A DNA stretch of 64,000 nucleotides from CAINVV01 sp037137375 (lineage in GTDB: Bacteria; Bacteroidota; Bacteroidia; Bacteroidales; Prolixibacteraceae). The notes beneath the pieces are model-generated. The model did not search any database, was not told the origin of the DNA, and was given only the letters and a program-made list of their open reading frames with translations. The stretch covers positions 1 through 64,000 of the forward strand of contig JBAXKJ010000010.1 of NCBI GenBank assembly GCA_037137375.1, written 5' to 3'. How positions within the stretch are numbered: the stretch's first letter is position 1; the number at the start of each line of letters is the position of its first letter. Positions 8,943 to 19,000 of the stretch are shown here, piece by piece. The position numbers were made by a program, and so were the translations under genes.

Positions 8943-11072
8943 ATGAAAAATACAATCCTGTTACTATCACTATTTGTGAATGTTATATCTGTAAATGCAC
9001 AATTTATGAATGCAAAAGCACCTGTCGCCGAGAAAAAAGAACACTGGCGGAACCTCCATGGCGACAAAGTTCTGGATAATTATTACTGGATGTACGATTA
9101 TTTCGGCAAGGGTCCGGATAGTACGAAGGTGGTCGATTACCTGAAGGCTGAGAATAGTTATCTGGATCAGGTGATGTCCGGGACGAAGAAGTTTCAGGCG
9201 GATTTGTTCACGGAGATGAAGAACAGGATCAAGGAGAAGGATGAGAGTGTTCCGGTCTTCAAGAATGGGTATTTCTATTATACGCGGACGGAAGACGGAA
9301 AGCAGTATTACAAATATTGTCGCAAAAAGGGTTCGCTTTCTGCTGCGGAAGAGGTTTTACTGGATGTGGACAAGATGGCGGAGGGGCATGCTTATTATGC
9401 GGCTTCAGGGTACGATATCAGTGAAGATAATCGCTATATGGCGTTTGGCGTGGACCTGGTGAGCAGAAGGCAGTACACGATCTATATTAAGGACCTGCAG
9501 ACGGGACTTCTGTTGAAGGATGCCATTGAGAATACCGAGGGGGATCCCTGCTGGGCCAATGATAACAAGACGATTTTTTATACGGCCAAGCATCCGGTGA
9601 CGCTTTTATCTGAGAAGATTATGCGGCACACGGTCGGGGTGGATGCGAAGAAGGATGTGCTGGTGTATGAGGAGAAGGACAAGAGTAATTATATTGGGGT
9701 GGGTAAGACGAAGAACAACAAGTATATCTTCATTGTATCTACGGCTACGATGTCGTCAGAAACGCGGATGATTGATGCTTCCCGGCCATCGGATGCTTTT
9801 AAGGTTTTCCAGCCCCGTCTGAAGGATGTTTTGTATTATGTCACACCTCTGGCGGATCGGTTTTTGATTCGGACCAACAAGGATGACGCGAAGAATTTTA
9901 AACTGATGGAATGTCCTTTATCCTCGACTTCTGCTTCCTCCTGGAAGGAAGTTATTCCGGTACGTCCGGATGTTTTGTTGCAGGATATCGAAGAATTTAA
10001 AGACTTTTTGGTGATCAATGAGCGCAAAGATGGTCTGGTGAAATTGCGCGTCCGTAACCTGAAAGATCTTTCTGAGCATTATATTGATTTTGGCGAGCCT
10101 GCCTATTCTGCCAATTTCGGTGCCAATCCGGAATACAACAGTACTTCTTTGCGGTATGGTTATACCTCTTTGACGACGCCTTCCTCTACTTTTGATTACG
10201 ATCTTTCTCTTCGGGTCAAGACCTTGAAGAAGCAACAGGAAGTACTCGGGGGGTACGATCCGAAGGAATATGTGACCGAGCGTTTGTACGCTACTGCGAA
10301 GGACGGCGTTCGTGTACCGATCTCACTGGTTTATAAGAAGGGATTGAAGAAAGATGGCAAGGCTCCGTTACTGCTCTATGGCTATGGAAGTTATGGGTCC
10401 AGTATGGATGCATCGTTTGGCAGTACTCGTTTGAGCCTTTTAAACAGGGGATTTGTCTTTGCGATTGCGCACATCCGTGGAGGGCAGGAGATGGGGCGTA
10501 TGTGGTATGAGGATGGGAAGTTGATGAAGAAGATCAATACTTTTACCGATTTTATTGCTTGTGGGGAATTTCTTGTCCGGGAAAAATTTACTTCCCGGGA
10601 GCATTTGTATGCGCATGGCGGAAGTGCCGGCGGATTGCTGATGGGTGCCGTGGTGAATCTTGCGCCGGAGTTGTGGCATGGGGTGATTGCGCAGGTGCCG
10701 TTTGTGGATGTGGTGAATACGATGCTGGATGAGAGTATTCCGCTCACTACCAATGAGTTTGATGAATGGGGGAATCCCAAGGAGAAGGAGGCTTATTTCT
10801 ACATGAAGAGTTATTCGCCTTACGAGAATGTTACGGCTAAGAAATATCCTAATATATTAGTTACCACAGGGTTGCACGACAGTCAGGTGCAGTATTTCGA
10901 GCCTGCTAAGTGGGTGGCACGGTTGAGGGCCTTGAAAACGGATAAGAATATGCTGTTGTTGCACACGAACATGGAATTCGGTCATGGTGGTGCAAGCGGC
11001 CGTTTCGATTATTTGAAGGATGTGGCCCTGAACTGGGCGTTTTTGCTAACGCTGGAGGGAAAGACAAATTAG
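8943..11072 (+). CDS. Prolyl oligopeptidase family (S9A), oligopeptidase B-like
   Basis: The 709-residue exported serine peptidase has a signal peptide (about 1-20), an N-terminal seven-bladed propeller (about 75-420) and a C-terminal alpha/beta-hydrolase domain. The catalytic triad is visible: S561 in HGGSAGG, D646 in TGLHDSQV and H681 in EFGHGG. The segment IRGGQEMGRMWYEDGK is characteristic of the oligopeptidase B branch, which cleaves short peptides after basic residues. Location is predicted to be periplasmic. Its stop codon overlaps by four bases with the stop of the convergent MutS-like gene. Confidence 0.92.
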   Translation: MKNTILLLSLFVNVISVNAQFMNAKAPVAEKKEHWRNLHGDKVLDNYYWMYDYFGKGPDSTKVVDYLKAENSYLDQVMSGTKKFQADLFTEMKNRIKEKDESVPVFKNGYFYYTRTEDGKQYYKYCRKKGSLSAAEEVLLDVDKMAEGHAYYAASGYDISEDNRYMAFGVDLVSRRQYTIYIKDLQTGLLLKDAIENTEGDPCWANDNKTIFYTAKHPVTLLSEKIMRHTVGVDAKKDVLVYEEKDKSNYIGVGKTKNNKYIFIVSTATMSSETRMIDASRPSDAFKVFQPRLKDVLYYVTPLADRFLIRTNKDDAKNFKLMECPLSSTSASSWKEVIPVRPDVLLQDIEEFKDFLVINERKDGLVKLRVRNLKDLSEHYIDFGEPAYSANFGANPEYNSTSLRYGYTSLTTPSSTFDYDLSLRVKTLKKQQEVLGGYDPKEYVTERLYATAKDGVRVPISLVYKKGLKKDGKAPLLLYGYGSYGSSMDASFGSTRLSLLNRGFVFAIAHIRGGQEMGRMWYEDGKLMKKINTFTDFIACGEFLVREKFTSREHLYAHGGSAGGLLMGAVVNLAPELWHGVIAQVPFVDVVNTMLDESIPLTTNEFDEWGNPKEKEAYFYMKSYSPYENVTAKKYPNILVTTGLHDSQVQYFEPAKWVARLRALKTDKNMLLLHTNMEFGHGGASGRFDYLKDVALNWAFLLTLEGKTN

Positions 11073-12868
11073 TCAATTATCTGCATCTTTTTCATCAAAA
11101 AGGAGGCATTCAGTTTTTGACTGATGCCTTTTTTTAGTTTGTAATCGAAGATCAGTTGGTCGTTGGTGAGTTCCACTTCGAAACAGTTATTTAGTACGAT
11201 ATCCGGGTAACTCTTTTCCATTTCGCCCAGCGACAGGTCGTGGGTGGCGACCAGCACTACAGCATTCAGGCTGATCAGTTTTTCCAGCAATCCGCGAGAA
11301 CCTGCCTGTTTGTCACGGGAGTTGGTACCCCTCAGAATCTCATCTAGTACGACCAGGGTCCGTGGTTGGGTCTTCAGATGTTCGATGATCTCCCTTATCC
11401 TTGTCAGTTCTGCATAGAAATAGGATTCATTGTTGGAGAGGGAATCCTGGATCTTGATACTAGAAAGGATGTCGCAAGGGGTGAAAATGAAATTCTTCGC
11501 ACAGACCGGTGCTCCGTTCATGGCCAGGACCACGTTGACAGACAGGGTACGCAGAAAGGTGCTTTTACCCGCCATGTTCGCCCCGGTGATGATCATGATC
11601 CGCGGCGATCCGGAGAATCCGAATGAGTTGCATACCCGTGTGGCAGGGTGGAGCAGCGGATGACCCATCTCTTCAGCCTGAAAGGTAAACTCCTCCTCTG
11701 AAATCTGCGGATAGGTAACGGTTTCCTGGTTGTTGAAGGCATAAACGGAGAAACTGGTGAGTGCATCAAAGTTGTAAAGTGCATCAAACCATTGCGGTAC
11801 AGTCTCTTTATGTCTGGTTTTCCAATTTCCGAGCCGTAGCCAGATCTGTATATCATAAATCAGAAAAGCGTTCAGGAGTATGGAAACCGGCAGATTCAGG
11901 CGGAAATCAAAGCTGTTGAGTAATTTAAAGAGTTTTGTCAGGGAGTCGCCGGCTTTGATGTCCTGGCGGCGGAACAGACCCTGTAGCCGGGTGAGGTAAT
12001 CCGCCCGAAACTCCTCCTCTTCTATTTTACGAATCACGGTAGTATAGCTTTTCAGTGTTCCGGCAGTCTTTGTAAGCAAGAGATGTGCCTCGTTGATTTT
12101 CTTCAGATTGAAACCGACGATAGAGAGACTTAACAGGATGGGCACATCAAGCGAGTTGACGGTGAAAGGGCCCAGAATAACCATTGTAATCCAGCCTAAA
12201 TTAAAGATCGGGATCAGGATAGCCAGCATTTGTAGCAGACGACTCTTTTCGAAGGGCTGGTCGAGCCAGGACTGCAGATTTGACAATTCATTTCCTTTTT
12301 CCGTGATGAACATCCCGTGGGTCTGGAAATCCTGTACGAATTCATTTTTCTCTGTCAGCTCGCGGATGGCTTCTTGTTTCTCGCTGATGACCAGTTCTTC
12401 TTGCCGCAACTGGCAGAGCGCCTTAGCCAGCTTTAATTTTCCACCCAGGGTAGAGCAACGGTTGAGATACTGGAAGAGGGAACCTGGACCCAAAAGGTCG
12501 AAATCCGCTGCCAGACTGGGGTTTAAATAGTGAAAACAAGACCCGGTTTCGCGGTCGGAATATTGGTGATCCAGAATCTTCAGTTCGTTGTTGTTCAGAA
12601 GCAGTTTATTGGAGGAATATTTTTCCAGAAACCGGAACTTCAGATCAAACTTTACCGAGACCAGGAAAGCTACTAAGCTGGCCAAAGATAGAATCAACAA
12701 GATCACCTGGTTTCCGGAGCGGAAGTAGAGGTTCAGAAACACCAGAAAGAGCAGAAAGGTGAACAGGCGAAAGAGATAGAAGTTGAACAGAATCTTCCTG
12801 ATCTTCTTCAATCCGGTTTCTTCGGTAGTTATTCTTGACTGGTAATAGGCACTGACTTTTTCTTGCAT
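11069..12868 (-). CDS. Membrane-anchored MutS-like ATPase
   Basis: The 599-residue protein keeps the MutS core and ATPase domains but lacks the mismatch-binding N-terminal domain. Its C-terminal ATPase has Walker A TGANMAGKSTFLRTL, Walker B TLVVLDEILRGTNS and the switch ATHDLSLGE. Unlike classical MutS it has two hydrophobic helices near residues 28-75 and two more near 215-260, so it is probably membrane-attached. Such short MutS-related proteins are widespread in Bacteroidota and their role is not established; a mismatch-repair function should not be assumed. It has its own promoter candidate at 12906-12913 and converges with the peptidase gene. Confidence 0.87.
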   Translation of the reverse strand: MQEKVSAYYQSRITTEETGLKKIRKILFNFYLFRLFTFLLFLVFLNLYFRSGNQVILLILSLASLVAFLVSVKFDLKFRFLEKYSSNKLLLNNNELKILDHQYSDRETGSCFHYLNPSLAADFDLLGPGSLFQYLNRCSTLGGKLKLAKALCQLRQEELVISEKQEAIRELTEKNEFVQDFQTHGMFITEKGNELSNLQSWLDQPFEKSRLLQMLAILIPIFNLGWITMVILGPFTVNSLDVPILLSLSIVGFNLKKINEAHLLLTKTAGTLKSYTTVIRKIEEEEFRADYLTRLQGLFRRQDIKAGDSLTKLFKLLNSFDFRLNLPVSILLNAFLIYDIQIWLRLGNWKTRHKETVPQWFDALYNFDALTSFSVYAFNNQETVTYPQISEEEFTFQAEEMGHPLLHPATRVCNSFGFSGSPRIMIITGANMAGKSTFLRTLSVNVVLAMNGAPVCAKNFIFTPCDILSSIKIQDSLSNNESYFYAELTRIREIIEHLKTQPRTLVVLDEILRGTNSRDKQAGSRGLLEKLISLNAVVLVATHDLSLGEMEKSYPDIVLNNCFEVELTNDQLIFDYKLKKGISQKLNASFLMKKMQIID

Positions 12869-12905
12869 GTCGATGAATCAGAAATACTGGTTGGGCTGCA
12901 CCCTC

Positions 12906-12913
12906 CAAAATTA
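12906..12913 (-). promoter_or_regulatory. -7 element for the MutS-like gene
   Basis: On the minus strand TAATTTTG matches TAnnTTTG exactly, about 40 bases upstream of the start codon. No convincing -33 TTG is seen at the expected distance, so it is a moderate candidate. Confidence 0.4.
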
Positions 12914-13041
12914 GCATGAAAAATTTGTATTTACAGGAGTAGTTTTTAGTAATAGAAATTTCTAATCCATCTGACTGAGCAAGTATTCGCTTACTGTTCA
13001 AAACAAAATAAGGCAATATCAATAGTATCCATGTTTTTACT

Positions 13042-13049
13042 TATTTTTG
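13042..13049 (+). promoter_or_regulatory. -7 element for the SARP-like membrane regulator
   Basis: TATTTTTG matches TAnnTTTG exactly and lies 22 bases before the GTG start at 13072, giving a short leader. A -33 TTG is not evident. Confidence 0.4.
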
Positions 13050-13071
13050 GTAATCCAAACTCAGAAATTAA

Positions 13072-15585
13072 GTGAGATTTTTAATCATTCTATTTTCAAT
13101 TTTAGTTGCTGGACTTAATGCTGCAGGTCAGGATGAGCTTTTATCCGGATTATATTTTTCCTCACATGAAGTCATTCCGGATAATCGAACTTCTTTAAAT
13201 CTAACCCCTTCCGGACCATTCAGATTTCCTGATGGTTTTACAATTGAAATGAATGCAAATTTTCGGAATGGAGATGGGTACTTTGGTTATATTTTTAGAA
13301 TTATTGGCGACCAAAATACTAACATCGATTTAGTTTCAAGGCAGTTTTCCACTCCCAATTTTTACCTGGTTCTAAAAGACAAAGTCTTAATTACCTTTAA
13401 TTGGAAGGACATTCCTGATGGAGGATTTAACAAGTGGATAAAAATCAAATTTAGCATCAACACAAGAGAATCGAAGATTGCAGTCACTTTTAATGGGAAG
13501 AAACAGGAATCTATCATTGCCGGAATTACTGGACTCAGGAATTTTAATGTGGTATTTGGCGCATGCCGCATTAACTCTTTTCTAAATACCGATGTCGCCC
13601 AGATGGCGTTGAAAGATATTCGGATTCTTGATGCGAAAAGTAAACTGGTCAACGAATGGAAACTTTCGAAACATGCTCAGAATTTAGTCTATGACGAAAT
13701 AAATCATGCGGAGGCGCTTGTTGAAAATCCAATTTGGAACATTGATTCACATGTAAAATGGCGGAAGATTAAAGAATTGAAAATTGACAGTCTGCATGGG
13801 ATAGCCAAGGATGAGTCAACTGGTCGTGCATTTTTTATTGATAATCACGCAGTTTATATTTTTTCTACAAAAACTTCAAAAATTGATACAATCGAGGTTG
13901 TATCAGGTTCCCCCAGTTCTGTGATGGGAACGCAAATATTATACAACAAATCAACAGATGAACTTTGGTCCTATTCTTTCACTCAAAACGCCGTAAGTAA
14001 ATTCAGCTTCAAAACAAAAACATGGTCATTTAATCAAAAAAGCTATGCAGAACCTGATTTCTGGCACCACAATAAATTTTTCTCTCCTATCGACTCATCG
14101 TTAATTACACTTTTTGGTTATGGTCATTATACCTACAAAAGCATCATCCACAGGTATGCTAAAAATTTAAATCAATGGCAGATTATTGACCGCTTCGGAC
14201 AGATAGAGCCTCGCTATCTGAGTAGTTGTGGATTTCTGAATAACAAGGAAATGCTGATATTTGGAGGATATGGGAGCAAATCGGGAAGGCAGGAATTATC
14301 CCCCGAATTTTATTACGACCTGTATTCACTAAATCTGACTGATTATTCTTTTAAAAAGTTATGGACACTCGATCCCCCGGAGAAACCATTCGTCCCCTGT
14401 GAAGCGCTAATCCCAGATCAAAAGGAAGGCATTTTTTACACCTTGCTTTATAACAGAATTAATTATGTAAGTTCTTTACGCCTTGCCAAATTCGGCATTG
14501 AAAAAAATGAATATCAACCTTTTAACGATTCCATTCCATACAGCTTTTTGGACACCAAATCGTGGTGTACACTTTTCCTTGATCAGAAAACCACACAACT
14601 TGTTGCAATTACCACGCACAATTCTCAGGTTTCCCTTTATTCAATGGCCTATCCTCCATTGTTGCCTGAAAATGTTTATCAGCTTGTTCCTTTTCATACG
14701 AGATGGTATTTTGGGATGATTGGCGGTTTACTGTTAATTGGCATTATTTCGATCTCAACCATTTTTATCAAAAAGAGAAAAAATCGCGACAAGAAAAAGA
14801 GGCTATATGAGCTGGTTGAGCATCCAAATATTGCAGCCATTGAGCCCATCGACCGAAAGACGGTTTCTTCTATCTTTTTTATGGGTGGCTTCCAGATTTA
14901 TGATTCCAAAGGCCGAAATATCACCTCTGCTTTTTCACCAACGTTGAAACATCTGTTCCTGTTCATCTTTTTGCATACGATTAAAAATGAAAAGGGCATA
15001 TCATCGGCAAAATTGGACGAGGTGCTGTGGTTTGATAAATCGGGGGACAGTGCACGGAACAACAGGAATGTCAATATCAGTAAACTTCGGTCGATCCTTG
15101 AAGATTTAGGTGGAGTAGAAGTTGTAAATGAGAATTCGTTCTGGAAAATTCAAATGGATCTCACCATCTTCTGCGATTACTGTGAGGCCTTGCGTCTTCT
15201 AAGAAAGGCCAATTCTTCTGGTCTGAGCGAAATTGAAATTAAACAATTAATCGCTCTTCTGTCATTCGGCGAACTTCTTCCTGCTATACAAACCGATTGG
15301 ATGGATGAGTTTAAGTCCAGATTTGCCAATGAAACGATCGATGGGCTCAGTTCACTGTTTAACTTAAAAGAGGTTTGGACCAATATTAGTTTACGCTATC
15401 ATCTGGCAGAGTGCATCCTTGTTTATGATCCACTGAATGATGAAGCTTTTGCCGTGAAATGTTCTGTTTTGTATAACCTTGGCAAAAAGGGAATGGCAAA
15501 AAATCTATATGATTCATTTTGCAAAGAATACAAAAAAGCGCTGGGCATTGATTATGCCATATTATTCAACGATACGATAAAATAA
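13072..15585 (+). CDS. Membrane-spanning transcriptional regulator: LamG/kelch-like sensor plus SARP/BTAD-type output
   Basis: The 837-residue protein starts with GTG and a signal peptide (about 1-19). Residues 40-185 resemble a LamG/concanavalin-like fold; about 230-520 looks like a kelch/galactose-oxidase propeller (for example MLIFGGYGSKSGRQ). One membrane helix (about 546-568) is followed by a basic KKRKNRDKKKR stretch. The cytoplasmic part has a winged-helix pattern of the Trans_reg_C type (LDEVLWFDKSGDSARNNRNV, about 640-690) and then a helical bacterial transcriptional activator-like (BTAD) region to the end. It thus joins an outside sensor directly to DNA binding with no kinase or receiver. 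Position immediately before susC suggests it controls this PUL. The gene is visibly more AT-rich than the genes before it. Fold assignments are by eye. Confidence 0.72.
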   Translation: MRFLIILFSILVAGLNAAGQDELLSGLYFSSHEVIPDNRTSLNLTPSGPFRFPDGFTIEMNANFRNGDGYFGYIFRIIGDQNTNIDLVSRQFSTPNFYLVLKDKVLITFNWKDIPDGGFNKWIKIKFSINTRESKIAVTFNGKKQESIIAGITGLRNFNVVFGACRINSFLNTDVAQMALKDIRILDAKSKLVNEWKLSKHAQNLVYDEINHAEALVENPIWNIDSHVKWRKIKELKIDSLHGIAKDESTGRAFFIDNHAVYIFSTKTSKIDTIEVVSGSPSSVMGTQILYNKSTDELWSYSFTQNAVSKFSFKTKTWSFNQKSYAEPDFWHHNKFFSPIDSSLITLFGYGHYTYKSIIHRYAKNLNQWQIIDRFGQIEPRYLSSCGFLNNKEMLIFGGYGSKSGRQELSPEFYYDLYSLNLTDYSFKKLWTLDPPEKPFVPCEALIPDQKEGIFYTLLYNRINYVSSLRLAKFGIEKNEYQPFNDSIPYSFLDTKSWCTLFLDQKTTQLVAITTHNSQVSLYSMAYPPLLPENVYQLVPFHTRWYFGMIGGLLLIGIISISTIFIKKRKNRDKKKRLYELVEHPNIAAIEPIDRKTVSSIFFMGGFQIYDSKGRNITSAFSPTLKHLFLFIFLHTIKNEKGISSAKLDEVLWFDKSGDSARNNRNVNISKLRSILEDLGGVEVVNENSFWKIQMDLTIFCDYCEALRLLRKANSSGLSEIEIKQLIALLSFGELLPAIQTDWMDEFKSRFANETIDGLSSLFNLKEVWTNISLRYHLAECILVYDPLNDEAFAVKCSVLYNLGKKGMAKNLYDSFCKEYKKALGIDYAILFNDTIK

Positions 15586-16028
15586 GTCAATCAGCATGGT
15601 GGTGTTTCTCGATCCAGCCATTAGAAATTAACCAATTTCATCGATTTTAATAGCTCATTCTTTTCATTCTTCCTATCGAGCCGCTTAAAAGTGAATTAAT
15701 TTCTGTTCATTATCATGATTTTTTCGTGTCATCTTCGCTCCGATGTTTCACATAGTCAGATGGTTGAAATATTAATAAAATATTAATATTTTATTATGTT
15801 GACATTTATCCAATATTAATTGGACTGTTAATCACTGATAGTTAATTTTAATGTCCAGATCTTCAAAACCTGAAGACACACCTGAGGAAACAAATGCAAA
15901 CCACAAATACAAACTATAAAAACTAAATGCCAATGAATTAGTCCGAAGAGCATTGTTCTGAAAATAATCAACACCAAAATATGCACGATAGATCTAGCTA
16001 ATTATAAATGTTAATTGAATTAAAAACT
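15586..16028 (+). promoter_or_regulatory. PUL control region upstream of susC with a 24-bp perfect palindrome
   Basis: This stretch carries no gene. It holds a perfect AT-only palindrome at 15773-15796 (half-site TAATAAAATATT). A TTGACA at 15799 followed by TATTAATTG about 15 bases on is a loose promoter candidate. A small hairpin TCTTCA/TGAAGA lies near 15860-15877. The long leader (over 200 bases if the promoter is right) is typical of susC genes. The palindrome is a good candidate operator for the upstream regulator, by inference only. Confidence 0.45.
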
Positions 16029-19000
16029 ATGGAAAAGAACCCCTTGTTAAGAAGAAGGCTTAGCTTTCGAAGAGTTTGCACGTTCTTACTCATTTTGATG
16101 AGTTTGCAGGTTTCTGCCAATTTTTCAAATAGTGGACTTGCAAGCCAGGCTGAGTCGTCACAGCAGAGCAAAATTACAGGTACGGTAAATGACAATTCCG
16201 GGAAGCCTGTTCCCGGAGCGACAGTATTAGTAAAAGGTACTACAAACGGAATCACCACCGATGCCTATGGTCATTACACATTGGGTAATGTTCCACCCAA
16301 TTCAGTGATTGTATTTTCATTTGTAGGAATGAAAACAGTAGAGATCAAAGTTGGAAAGCAAAATGTCCTCAATGCAGTTCTGGAAGACCAGTCAATCGGT
16401 CTCGAAGAAGTGGTGGCTGTTGGTTATTCGACCCAGAAAAAATCAACGTTAACGGGTTCTGTATCAACAGTCAAAAGTGACGCCCTTGTTACCACCAAGA
16501 ACGAAAATGTGGTCAATATGTTAACCGGGAAAATGCCGGGTGTACGTGTCGTTCAAAAGAGTTCAGCGCCGGGCGCTTACAACTCCATTATTGACATCCG
16601 TGGCATGGGGACCCCGTTGTTTGTTATTGACGGAGTGACCCGTGACCAGGATTATTTTGCCCGTATGGACCCGCAGGAACTCGAGAGCATTTCAGTTTTG
16701 AAAGACGGTTCCGCAGCCATCTATGGTTTACATGCAGCGAACGGTGTGATCCTGATCACGACGAAGAGTGGTACCTCGCAAGCCGGGAAAGTAGATATTA
16801 CCTATACCGGTAACTACTCCATGCAACAGTTCCTGAATGTGCCAACCGGAGTAAGTGCATTGGATTATATGACCTTGCGCAACGAGTCAATCTTCCAAAG
16901 CTTCTCTACTAACTATTTAGTACGCCAAAATCCGTATTTCAGTCAGGCTCAAATGCAGCCTTACATCGATGGAAAACCGTCGTACGACTGGATGAATGCC
17001 ATCTTTAATAAAACAACGCCGGAGAATCAGCATAATCTAAGCATCGATGGAGGAAACGATAAGCTGCGTTATTTCATGAGCCTTGGTTATGCTAATCAGG
17101 AAGGTTCTTACGTGGGTGGTGGTTATTTTGATAATCGTTGGAACTTCCGTTCTACTGTTGATGCCCAGATTACAAAAGATTTGAAAGCGAAGGTTACGAT
17201 AGGAGCCATCATGGACGAACTCCATCAACCAACCGGAACAGGCTGGGATACATATAAGGCGTCATGGCTGGAGCGCCCCGATGCGCCTATCTATGCAAAT
17301 GACAATCCACTATATCTTAACGGCGATCCAGGAGTATTAACCGACAACATGGTGGCAAGAGTCAATTCGAACATAGTTGGTAATACTACAAACAAATCGC
17401 GCCGGATAAATGGCTCATTGCAATTAACCTACGACATACCTGGAATAAAAGGATTGTCGGCAAAAGGATCTTACGACTATGCGCTCAACTTACCCGAAAC
17501 TTCATCTTATAAAAGCAGTTATAATCTTTACGTGTATAACGCTGCTACGGATTTTTATACGACCGCCCCAAAAAACGCGCCTTCCAGTATTACGCGAAAC
17601 GCTAATTTCAACGTCGATACTGATATGCAGTTGGGGTTGAATTATTACCACAAATTTGGCAAGCATGACTTCAAAGGCTTTCTTATTTACGAAGAAGCTT
17701 ACAGTAACTGGGACAGTTTTCAGGCATACCGCGAGTTATTGATTGCTTCACAGTACCTGTTTGCCGGTGAAGCCTTAAACCAACAAGCCACTGGTGGTAC
17801 CCCTGGCGACCGCTTGACCCAGTCTGTCATTGGTTCGGCGAACTACGATTACAGCGGGAAATACCTGTTGGATTTCAAATTCCGTTACGATGGTTCTTCC
17901 CGGTTTCCGAAAGGCAGTCGATGGGGATTCTTCCCATCATTTTCAGCAGGGTGGCGCATCAGTGAGGAAGATTTCATGAAAGTTAGCCTTCCAATGATCA
18001 GTAATTTAAAGTTGAGGGCTTCTTACGGCGAAATGGGCGACGACGGTTCGGCAGCCAACTATCCTCCAACTTTGGGCTACAGCTTAAACAATAGTCTTGG
18101 ATGGCAATTTAGCGATGTATTGAATGGGGGTCTTCAGGCACAGGCAATTCCCAACCCGAACCTGACTTGGTACCATATAAAGATGTACAACCTGGCTTTG
18201 GATTTTGGCCTATTGAAAAATAAGCTGAATGGAACTTTTGAAATTTACAGACGCGACCTTACAGGTTTGCTTGCGACCAGCAGCGCTGTGGTTCCCGGTA
18301 CCGTGGGAGCTACCATGCCTCAGGAAAACCTGAACGCAGACCGTAATTTTGGATGGGAATTATCTTTGGATTACCGCAGTAGAATCAGGGATTTCTCTTA
18401 CTATATAAGCCCCCAAATATCAGCCACAAGAAGTATGCGTACCAAATGGCTTGAAAATGTTGCCAACAACCAGTACGACTATTGGCGCAACCGTACCAGT
18501 GGCCGTTACAACAATATCTGGTGGGAAAACGAATCAGTACACATGTTTACTAGTCTGGACGAAATCCGTAACTATAATCTTCCGATGGGCCAGGGCGCAA
18601 CACCGGGCGACTGGATCCAAAACGACTGGAATGAGGATGGTGTAGTGGACGGCAATGATGTCCACCCGATCGCTACCTACGGGCTTCCCCTGTTTAACTA
18701 TGGGATTAATATGGGGGGGTCCTGGAAGAACTTCGATATGGCAATGAATTTCCAGGGAGCATTCGGGACTTACGTCGCATATGGTGAGCTGCTGAATCAT
18801 CCTTTGTCTTTTAACGGACAACAAACGTTGTCGTACTTTATGGACAGATGGCGCCCGACAGACCCAAACGCGGACTTTTTTAGCACCACAACCCAATGGA
18901 TACCGGGTTTTTGGCCAGTTACACTTCACAACGACCGTGCCCTGGGAAGCAACATGGTCCAGGATGCTTCTTACTTACGTCTGAAGACCCTGGAACTGGG

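Noticed and set aside
13072..15585. Classification of the regulator as a classical HTCS
   Set aside because: There is no HisKA, HATPase or receiver motif and no AraC helix-turn-helix after the membrane helix; the C-terminal pattern is Trans_reg_C/BTAD-like.
15851..15919. A 22-codon frame (MSRSSKPEDTPEE...) in the leader of susC
   Set aside because: It has no recognisable ribosome-binding context, no similarity to known leader peptides, and short frames of this size are expected by chance.
16008..16028. Upstream ATG adding seven residues to SusC
   Set aside because: The extra residues (MLIELKT) weaken the signal peptide; ATG 16029 gives a normal basic n-region and hydrophobic core.
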